A stretch of 12,913 nt of DNA from Chloroflexota bacterium (GTDB lineage Bacteria; Chloroflexota; UBA5177; JANWHV01). Below the pieces are notes generated by a model. It saw only the letters and a program-made list of their open reading frames with translations. It made no database searches and had not been told where the DNA came from. Location of the stretch: positions 1 through 12,913 of the forward strand of contig JANWHO010000040.1 in NCBI GenBank assembly GCA_025450375.1, given 5' to 3'. The position numbers and the translations under genes were made by a program. Shown one piece after another: positions 7,014 to 12,913 of this stretch. Within the stretch, counting starts at the first letter, position 1, and the number at the start of each line of letters is the position of its first letter.

Positions 7014-8252
7014 TCAGCCCACCTCCAGATAGCGCAGCACCAGCGTCACGTAAAGCTTCGCCGCGTCGATCACCGAGGACGGCGAGACGTACTCGTCGGC
7101 ACGGTGGGCGCGCCCGATACAGCCCGGACCCAGCGCGGCGATCGTGGGGATGCCGGCCACCGTGGCGAAGGCACTGGCGTCGGTGGTCGCGGGGTAGAGA
7201 CCCAGCGGCGGCGCGGCCCCCAGGATAGTCGTGGCGGCGGCGGCGGCGGCGCGCATCACCGCGCTCTCGGGCGCGACATGGGTCGGGGCGATCCAGTCCC
7301 ACGGAGCGTCGTGGAAGCGCCAGCTTACCGCGATCCCAGGATGGTTCCGGCGGACGCGCGCCAGCGCCTCATCGAAGCCGCGCGCCACATCGAGGCGGAC
7401 CATCCCAGGCACGGTACGCACATCGACGCCGAACTCCGCTACACCTGGATTGATCCCCCAGGCGTCACCACAGCGAACCAACACGCCGAGTGTGGCCTGT
7501 GCCCGCGCGCCCGTGGGATCCGCCGCAGGCACGATCACTAACTCGTTGTCCAGCGCCTCGATCACGCGAGCCATGTGGACGGCGGCATTGACGGCCCCGA
7601 AGGCGTGCGCCACGCCGCTATGCATCTGCTGGCCGTTTGCGCGCACCCATACCGCCGATTGGCCGCGCTGGGCGTTATATATAGCCTCCCACTCGTGGTG
7701 GACGCCGGATGGCTCGCCCACCACGCAGGCATCACCAGTCAGACCGTACTCTCGCACCAGCCAGTCCGCTCCGTAGGTTCCGCCATCCTCTTCATTGGCC
7801 ACCAGGGCGAGGAGCAGCGTGCCCCGGCACGGCGCGGCGGCCTTGGCCAGGGCGGCCAGCGCGTAGACCATCGCGGCCACCGCGCCCTTCATGTCGGAGG
7901 AACCAAGACCATAGAGGCGATTGCCCTCGATGTGGCCGCCGAACGGATCATGCGACCAAGCGGCACCGTCGCCAACCGGCTGCGTGTCGAGATGCGCGTT
8001 CAGGATCAAAGTCGGTCCAGCGGCGGCTCCGGCCAAACGGTAGAGGAGGTTAGGGTGCTCCGGGCGCGCGTACACCACCTCCGGTTCGGCAAGCCCAAGC
8101 GCGCGAGTGTGCTCGATCACCACATCGGCGATAGCCCGTTCACCCATCTCGATGGTGATGCTGGGCGTAGCGATCAGTCCACGCAGAAACTCGATCAACT
8201 GATCGCGCCGCGTATCGAGATAGGCCAGGGCCGCCCCGAGGGTAATGGTCAT
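7014..8252 (-). CDS. M20 family metallo-amidohydrolase (ArgE/DapE/CPG2-like)
   Basis: M20 enzymes remove acyl or amino-acid groups from N-acylated amino acids or peptides using two zinc ions. With the ATG at 8252 the product has 412 residues, usual for the family. Metal and catalytic positions are visible: His87 and Asp89 in HLDTQPVGDG, Asp120 in GLGSSDMKGA, the Glu154-Glu155 pair in NEEDGG, Glu180 in GEPS and His383 in GRAHRADEYV. The middle part (about 190-300) is the usual lid/dimerisation domain. The start shares ATGA with the stop of the preceding hydroxy-acid oxidase gene, which favours it over the ATG at 8264 and indicates translational coupling. It is the last gene of the operon and ends 40 bases from the convergent regulator gene. 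The substrate cannot be told apart among acetylornithine, succinyl-diaminopimelate, acyl amino acids and dipeptides. Confidence 0.9.
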   Translation of the reverse strand: MTITLGAALAYLDTRRDQLIEFLRGLIATPSITIEMGERAIADVVIEHTRALGLAEPEVVYARPEHPNLLYRLAGAAAGPTLILNAHLDTQPVGDGAAWSHDPFGGHIEGNRLYGLGSSDMKGAVAAMVYALAALAKAAAPCRGTLLLALVANEEDGGTYGADWLVREYGLTGDACVVGEPSGVHHEWEAIYNAQRGQSAVWVRANGQQMHSGVAHAFGAVNAAVHMARVIEALDNELVIVPAADPTGARAQATLGVLVRCGDAWGINPGVAEFGVDVRTVPGMVRLDVARGFDEALARVRRNHPGIAVSWRFHDAPWDWIAPTHVAPESAVMRAAAAAATTILGAAPPLGLYPATTDASAFATVAGIPTIAALGPGCIGRAHRADEYVSPSSVIDAAKLYVTLVLRYLEVG

Positions 8253-9313
8253 CGCGCCGGCCACGACCGCGTGGCGAGCGGGCCGGCCGGCACGATGAAC
8301 GAGCGATCGATCTCCGCGACACTGCCTCGGCCCCCGAGCAGCATATCGCGCGCCAACTCATCACGCAGCAAAGTCAGCACATGAAGTACACCCTCCTCGC
8401 CGTCTACGGCCAGTCCCCACAGGAAAGGCCGGCCCAGGAGTACCGCGCGCGCGCCTAACGCCAGCGCTTTGAGCACGTCGGTGCCGCGGCGGAAGCCGCC
8501 ATCGATCAGGATCTCGCCGCGGCCGGCCACGGCCTCCACCACGGCGGGCAGGGCGTCGAGCGACGCTACCGCGCTGTCGAACTGGCGGCCGCCATGATTG
8601 GAGACCACTACCGCGCCGGCGCCCAGATCGATGGCGCAACGGGCGTCGACCGGATCCAGCACCCCTTTGACGATCAGGGGCAGCGTGGTCTGGGCGGCCA
8701 CCCACTCCAGATCCTTCCAGCTCTGGGTCGGATCGTGCCGAGCGCCGTCCATGGCGTCCGGGGTCACGTTGGCAAACGTCATGTCGCCTTCCAGAGCGCC
8801 GGCGTCGTGACGAAGCGTCGCCTCGTGCCGGCCCAGGACTGGGGAGTCGATGGTGATCACGATGGCGGAGGCGCCGCACGCTTCCGCGCGCTGGATCAGG
8901 TCACGGGCTATGGCGCGGTCGGGGAAGAAGTAGAGCTGGAACCACCAGGGTCCGGCCACCGCTGCTACCGCTTCGATCGTGGTGGAGGCGCAGGTACCGA
9001 GCGTGAAAATAGTGCCGGCGCGGCGGGCCGCCGCCGCGGATGCCAACTCCCCCTCGGGATGCATCAGTTTCTGGCTCGCCACGGGCGCCAGAAGGACCGG
9101 CATGGCGATCTCCTGGCCCAGCACGGTGGTACGTGGATCGGCCTGGCTGTATCCGCGCCACATCCGCGGCAGCAGCCGCCATTGGTCGAAGGCGGCGCGG
9201 TTAGCCCGTAGGCTCACCTCGTCGTCCGATCCGGCGGCCACGATGGCGTAGATCGCGGGCGGCAGAACCTCACGCGCCGCCGCTTGATACTCCGGCAGAT
9301 TCAGCGGTTTCAT
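8249..9313 (-). CDS. FMN-dependent alpha-hydroxy-acid dehydrogenase/oxidase
   Basis: Members oxidise L-2-hydroxy acids (lactate, glycolate, mandelate) to 2-oxo acids in an FMN TIM barrel. The 354-residue product is full length. Conserved positions seen: Tyr22 near the start, APVASQKLMHPEGE around 76-89, WFQLY with Tyr128, Asp156 in TIDSPVLGRHE, Lys216 in IVKGVL, the family signature SNHGGRQ at 238-244 with catalytic His240 and Arg243, and the phosphate-binding part DGGFRRGTDVLKALALGA followed by GRP. No membrane-binding insertion is apparent, so it is more like soluble lactate or glycolate oxidases than LldD. It starts six bases after the ketol-acid reductoisomerase-like gene and overlaps the M20 gene by four bases. 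The exact substrate and electron acceptor are unknown. Confidence 0.93.
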   Translation of the reverse strand: MKPLNLPEYQAAAREVLPPAIYAIVAAGSDDEVSLRANRAAFDQWRLLPRMWRGYSQADPRTTVLGQEIAMPVLLAPVASQKLMHPEGELASAAAARRAGTIFTLGTCASTTIEAVAAVAGPWWFQLYFFPDRAIARDLIQRAEACGASAIVITIDSPVLGRHEATLRHDAGALEGDMTFANVTPDAMDGARHDPTQSWKDLEWVAAQTTLPLIVKGVLDPVDARCAIDLGAGAVVVSNHGGRQFDSAVASLDALPAVVEAVAGRGEILIDGGFRRGTDVLKALALGARAVLLGRPFLWGLAVDGEEGVLHVLTLLRDELARDMLLGGRGSVAEIDRSFIVPAGPLATRSWPAR

Positions 9314-9319
9314 TGCCTA

Positions 9320-10336
9320 TCACTCGGGCGGCAGCAGCACGTCGGCATTACCGTGCGGCCGGTTGAGCGCCGCGAAGAGCTTTCGCTCCTCCGCGATCAT
9401 AGGATGGGCCAGCCCATCGCGCTCGGCGCGACGGAAGGTGGGTAGTCCCATCTGTTGTTCAGTTGCCCAGTCTTTGGCGAACTTGCCGCTGCGGATACCC
9501 TCGATCACACCGCGCAGCCGAGCCTTCTCCGCCCGATCGTATTCGGCCGTGGGCTTCCCGGTGACCAACTGGCCATACTGGCTGGTCCGTGAGTGCAAGG
9601 TGAGCTGGTGGAAGAGGCCCATGAGGGCATGGGCACGGGCCAACTCGGCTTCCTCGCCGGAAACATAGAACTCCAGCAGGGCGGCCTCCGGACTATAGCC
9701 GGCCTCGACCAGCACCTCGTAGGCCCGCCGCAGCTCGTAGATGTAGCCGAAGTGCTCGTTGAAGAGGTCGCAGACGGTCTCCTCCTCGGCACTGGAGAGG
9801 AAGACGCCGGCGCGGGTCGAGCCGATCCCCTTGGCGAAGGCCAGGGCCCTGGCCTGGGCATGCCCGGAATAGTCCTGCTCGACTGAGAACAGGCTGGGGA
9901 ACCCCTTGCCGCTCACGAAGAGTTCGCGCACCCCAGTGCCGATCATTCTGGGCGCCACCATCGCCACGTCGACGTCCGCGGGCGGCCTCAGAAATTCATA
10001 GTACCGGTTATAGCCACTGGCCAGGATCAGCAGGTCGCCGTCCCGCAGGCCCGGCGCCACCGACTCGGCGAACATCGCGGGCATCACTTCGTCCGGAACC
10101 AGCAGAGCCAGAACATCGCCGCGGTCCGCCGCGCCGGCCAGGTCATAGACGTCGAAGCCGTCGGTCACCGCGCGATCGAACGAGGCGTCCCGTTGGTTGC
10201 CGACCACTACCTTCACGCCACTGTCGCGCAGATTGAGCGCCTGAGAGCGTCCCTGGTTGCCATAACCAAGGATGGAGACCGTACGGCCGGCCAACAGCGT
10301 CAGATCCGCGTCGCTATCGAAAAAGGCTTTTGCCAT
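9320..10336 (-). CDS. Divergent ketol-acid reductoisomerase (IlvC) homologue
   Basis: The 338 residues align throughout with class I ketol-acid reductoisomerase: DADL near the start, Rossmann motif GYGNQG at 24-29, ALNLRDSGVKVVVG, LLVPDE, PPADVDVAMVAP, ALAFAKGIGSTRAGV, then Asp190 and Glu194 in the metal-binding helix and Glu222. Several catalytic positions differ from true IlvC: the HGFN histidine is Ser107 (SGYN), the KGPG lysine is Arg130 (RMIG) and the second glutamate of the ECLHE motif is Ser226. The loop after Glu194 is about four residues shorter. It is therefore unlikely to make branched-chain amino acids and may reduce or isomerise another 2-hydroxy/oxo compound. AAGGAGG stands ten bases before the ATG. 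It sits between Gfo/Idh and hydroxy-acid oxidase genes, not with ilvB/ilvH/leuA. Fold very likely; reaction unknown. Confidence 0.85.
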   Translation of the reverse strand: MAKAFFDSDADLTLLAGRTVSILGYGNQGRSQALNLRDSGVKVVVGNQRDASFDRAVTDGFDVYDLAGAADRGDVLALLVPDEVMPAMFAESVAPGLRDGDLLILASGYNRYYEFLRPPADVDVAMVAPRMIGTGVRELFVSGKGFPSLFSVEQDYSGHAQARALAFAKGIGSTRAGVFLSSAEEETVCDLFNEHFGYIYELRRAYEVLVEAGYSPEAALLEFYVSGEEAELARAHALMGLFHQLTLHSRTSQYGQLVTGKPTAEYDRAEKARLRGVIEGIRSGKFAKDWATEQQMGLPTFRRAERDGLAHPMIAEERKLFAALNRPHGNADVLLPPE

Positions 10337-10436
10337 GCGCCGCCAGCCTCCTTGTCATGCTCTTGCACCCGCCCCAGCCTCACTGGAGCCGATGGTGCGT
10401 CCATCAGGGCACATTCTGGGGATAGGGCCACCCGTG

Positions 10437-11501
10437 CTACCGCGCTTGCCCCTCGCCCAACTCCACGGGATACCCCCGCGCGCCGGCTTGATACGCGGAT
10501 AGAGCGATCTCCAGGGCCGCGCGTCCGTCCTCGCCGCTGACCGGGAGCGGTCTGCCTTCCAGTACCGCCGCCCCGAACCCGTCCATCACCCAGATTCTGC
10601 TTTCCAACAAGGGATGTACCTTACCGATCTCGTACCACTCGTCACGCGGCAGGCCGTCGACCTCCAGGGTGGTGTAGACGCGCAGTGTGTCAGCCCCGAG
10701 CACCACCTGACCGGCAGTGCCGTAGATGAAGTCTCCGGAATCCCGTTCCATGCCGTTCCCCTTGATACAGGAGCTTCCCTCGACGGTACCGATGGCTCCG
10801 CTGTCGTAGCGCACGGTGACGAAGGTCAGATCCTCGACCTCCACGGGCGTGTTGAAGGTGCCGTACTCGGCGTAGACGCGCACGGCCTCCAGCGCGGTCA
10901 GGTAGCGGATAGTGTTGTAGTCATGAATATGGGTAGAGATCAGCATGCCGCCGCCAGCTTTGGTCTTGGAGGCACGCCAGTTGGTGGTGGTGCGATGGGC
11001 GTACCCCTGCGTCCAATAACTCTCCGGTTTCTCCAGCATGGCCACGATCCGCGTGCCGATCACCGTGCCGATGCCGCCGGAGCGGATAATCCGGTGCAGC
11101 CGCTGGAGTTCCGGCGTGACCTGCGCCTCGAAGGCCACGCCCAGGGCGCGGCCAGCCGCGGCGCTGGCCGCGATCATGCGATCGGCGTCGGCGAGCGTGG
11201 TAGCCATCGGCTTCTCGACCAGCACATGCTTCCCGGCCGCCGCCGCCTGGAGCACGATCGAGGTGAGCAGATAGTTGGGCACCGCGACATACACGGCGTC
11301 AACGTCGGCGCGGGCCAGCAATTCCGCCGCGTCCGTGGTCCAGGGCACGTCAAACGTCTCGCCCAAGCCACGCGCCAGCGCCTCATTGATATCCACGATG
11401 CCGGCAAGCTCGGTATGGGCGGCGGCGCGGAGCGCCCTGGCCGACCGATCCGCGATATCGCCGCCACCGATCATGCCGACCCGTAAACGGTCGCCTGCCA
11501 T
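10437..11501 (-). CDS. Gfo/Idh/MocA family NAD(P)-dependent oxidoreductase
   Basis: These enzymes oxidise or reduce sugars, inositols and related polyols or act on biliverdin-type substrates. The ATG at 11501 was chosen over 11522 because AGGGGG lies just upstream; the product has 354 residues. The N-terminal Rossmann fold shows RVGMIGGGDIA (7-17), an acidic residue after the second strand (IVDINE) and the catalytic EKP at 96-98. The C-terminal half has AGGGMLISTHIHDYN near 182-196, with His193 in the usual catalytic place and Ser189 where many members have Asp. It follows the hairpin after the substrate-binding protein gene and lies 100 bases before the IlvC-like gene on the same strand. That gap holds only the ribosome binding site and a weak 5-bp stem. 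The substrate cannot be inferred. Confidence 0.9.
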   Translation of the reverse strand: MAGDRLRVGMIGGGDIADRSARALRAAAHTELAGIVDINEALARGLGETFDVPWTTDAAELLARADVDAVYVAVPNYLLTSIVLQAAAAGKHVLVEKPMATTLADADRMIAASAAAGRALGVAFEAQVTPELQRLHRIIRSGGIGTVIGTRIVAMLEKPESYWTQGYAHRTTTNWRASKTKAGGGMLISTHIHDYNTIRYLTALEAVRVYAEYGTFNTPVEVEDLTFVTVRYDSGAIGTVEGSSCIKGNGMERDSGDFIYGTAGQVVLGADTLRVYTTLEVDGLPRDEWYEIGKVHPLLESRIWVMDGFGAAVLEGRPLPVSGEDGRAALEIALSAYQAGARGYPVELGEGQAR

Positions 11502-11532
11502 ACTGACCCCCTGGATACGCACTATTCATCAA

Positions 11533-11562
11533 CTGGTCCTCCGACTGTGGTCGGAGGACCAG
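11533..11562 (-). terminator. Perfect 13-bp stem-loop between binding-protein and oxidoreductase genes
   Basis: CTGGTCCTCCGAC (11533-11545) and its exact complement (11550-11562) flank a 4-base loop. The element lies between the stop at 11606 and the start at 11501. Downstream RNA begins UUGAUG, so the U-tract is weak. A partial terminator or mRNA-stabilising stem that gives more binding protein than enzymes is likely, as seen in many transporter operons. Confidence 0.75.
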
Positions 11563-11605
11563 CGCCTCAGCCGAAGGCCCCGCGCGGGGTGTCGACGTTT
11601 CTCCC

Positions 11606-12913
11606 CTACTTCAGCCACATGTACTGGTAAAGCGGGCCGTCGGTCGGCACATAGACGAACCCACCGACCTTGCCGGTGTTGAAGATGTCGGTATTGTGGG
11701 GGTACATCAAGGGGATCTTGGTGGCGGACCGCAGAACACGCAACTGCGCCTGCCGCCAGAGCGCGTTTTGGGCCGGGCCTTGCGGCAGGGCCATGGCCTG
11801 GGCCGCCAGGGCGTCTACGTGTGTATCGCAAAAGTGGGAGCCGGAGAAGCCGCCATCGCCGGCCTGGGCGCAACTCATGTTGAGCTCATAGGTGTCCAGC
11901 GCGTCGGAGTACGTGATACCCCAATCAAAGGGATCCATCGAATGGCCGGTGAGCTGTTCACGCACCACGTGATAGGGCAAGCGGCCCACGGTGTTGATCG
12001 TTACGTTCAGCCCGATCTGCTGTAGATCCTGCTGAATGCCGGGTGCGATGGCCTGGAAGTAGGGGACACCGCTCCGGTCCATATAGGTCAGGGTCTGTCC
12101 CTGGTAGCCGCTCTGCTTGACCAGTGCGATGGCCGCTTGCACGTTATAGGGATAGACGGCCTGGTTGGCGAGAGTCGGATCGAATTGCGGGTAGCTGGGG
12201 AGATAGAGCTGATACAGGGGCGACGCATTACCGCCGTCCAGTTGCACCAGCCGCGTGCGATCGATGGCCATGGCGATGGCCTGCCGGAGGTACGGGGACT
12301 TCATCACCGGATCGGCGGCATTCAGATCGAGCCAGATAGCCACATTCGGCGAATTATGGACGATGTAGGAGGCGTATTTGGGATCGCTGCTCATCTGTTG
12401 CAGATCGGCCGTCCCGACTTCGAAGCCGGCAGCGAACCCATCAAGATCGCCGTGTTGCACCTTGAGGGCGAGCACACTGGGGGCGATGTTCAGCGAGAAG
12501 ATGAGCTTATCCAGGTAAGGCTGTCCGGCGCGGTAGTAGTGCGGGTTCTTGACGAAGACTGCCTGTACGCCTTTCTGCCAGGACTGCAGGGTGAATGGGC
12601 CGCTGCCGACCGGGTTATCGGCGAACTGTTGCTGGGTCTCCTTGGAGACCACCGCCTGAGGAACGGCCATGTTGTACGCCTGGCCCAAGATATTTGGCAG
12701 CAACGGCAACGGATTGGTGAGCGTGAAGCGGATGGTGTACTTATTCAGTACCTGGATCCCGGAAACGTCCGACGCTTTTCCTTTGGTATAGGCATCGGAT
12801 CCGACGAAGATATTGTCGTCCTGCTGTGCGTAGGAGATCGGCTTGAGCTTGGGGCTCAGCACGCGCAGCATCGAGTATTTGATATCATTCGCGGTCAACT
12901 CCGTGCCATTGCT
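11606..12913 (-). CDS. ABC transporter family 5 substrate-binding protein (5' end outside window)
   Basis: 435 residues are visible and the frame is open to the right edge, so the signal peptide and first lobe start are missing. The visible part opens with SNGTELTANDIKYSM, the usual (F)SDGTPLTADDVKFS segment of peptide/nickel/opine binding proteins. It continues with NPVGSGPFTLQSW, the ALKVQHGDLDG region, SPYLRQAIAMAIDR and a C-terminal PLMYPHNTDIFNTGKV segment, all in the expected family order. Such proteins are extracytoplasmic and deliver oligopeptides, glycosides or related molecules to a permease. Permease and ATPase genes are not in the window and may lie to the right. The internal TTG at 12898 is not the true start. 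The gene ends 44 bases before the hairpin that precedes the Gfo/Idh gene. Confidence 0.93.
   Translation of the reverse strand, partial: SNGTELTANDIKYSMLRVLSPKLKPISYAQQDDNIFVGSDAYTKGKASDVSGIQVLNKYTIRFTLTNPLPLLPNILGQAYNMAVPQAVVSKETQQQFADNPVGSGPFTLQSWQKGVQAVFVKNPHYYRAGQPYLDKLIFSLNIAPSVLALKVQHGDLDGFAAGFEVGTADLQQMSSDPKYASYIVHNSPNVAIWLDLNAADPVMKSPYLRQAIAMAIDRTRLVQLDGGNASPLYQLYLPSYPQFDPTLANQAVYPYNVQAAIALVKQSGYQGQTLTYMDRSGVPYFQAIAPGIQQDLQQIGLNVTINTVGRLPYHVVREQLTGHSMDPFDWGITYSDALDTYELNMSCAQAGDGGFSGSHFCDTHVDALAAQAMALPQGPAQNALWRQAQLRVLRSATKIPLMYPHNTDIFNTGKVGGFVYVPTDGPLYQYMWLK

Noticed and set aside
6997..7022. Inverted repeat GTGGGC/GCCCAC between the convergent genes
   Set aside because: Only six pairs with a 14-base loop, overlapping the M20 stop codon; too weak to call a terminator.
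6553..7302. Minus-strand 249-codon frame spanning the regulator end and M20 gene end
   Set aside because: It overlaps two well-supported genes in other frames and has an arginine/proline-rich shadow composition.
10391..10405. GATGG/CCATC stem in the gap before the IlvC-like gene
   Set aside because: Five pairs with no extension and no U-run; expected by chance.
10614..11486. Plus-strand 290-codon frame opposite the Gfo/Idh gene
   Set aside because: Antisense shadow of a gene with clear Rossmann and EKP motifs.

Overview
The window is GC-rich, gene-dense bacterial DNA. The best guess at the source is Chloroflexota (Thermomicrobia- or Ktedonobacteria-like) or a similar high-GC soil or thermophilic lineage. 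The guess rests on gene types: a MalT-like ATPase/TPR regulator ending in a winged helix plus BTAD domain, a small NHLP/Os1348-like protein, and a family 5 substrate-binding protein with a small catabolic operon. No rRNA, tRNA, CRISPR array or insertion sequence is visible.

Left part (1-3551, all minus strand), in transcription order: a small secreted peptide precursor (GTG start at 3551) with four copies of the nonapeptide SVNTGSGPL; an 84-residue NHLP-clan-like protein; a GAF-like/HD-GYP protein that overlaps it by 23 bases; class II fumarase (fumC), best started at a GTG with a strong ribosome binding site; a hairpin after fumC; then a perfect TATAAT box and the first 37 codons of a receiver-like protein that leaves the window at its left edge.

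Centre (3552-6973): a 308-base divergent intergenic region separates the peptide gene from a 1037-residue plus-strand regulator. The regulator has a STAND/MalT-type P-loop ATPase, a long TPR-like helical region, an OmpR/SARP-type winged helix and a C-terminal BTAD domain. The pairing of a secreted multi-copy peptide with a TPR-containing ATPase regulator is the most interesting feature of the window. It could be an undescribed peptide-signalling circuit, with HD-GYP (c-di-GMP) output genes downstream of the peptide. This is inference from layout and sequence.

Right part (7014-12913, all minus strand): a catabolic-looking operon read from right to left. It holds a family 5 ABC transporter substrate-binding protein (5' end outside the window), a perfect 13-bp-stem hairpin, a Gfo/Idh/MocA oxidoreductase, a divergent ketol-acid reductoisomerase homologue with altered catalytic residues, an FMN-dependent alpha-hydroxy-acid dehydrogenase/oxidase, and an M20 amidohydrolase joined by an ATGA overlap. 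Together they suggest uptake and oxidative or hydrolytic breakdown of a peptide-like, N-acylated or hydroxy-acid compound. The substrate cannot be read from the sequence.
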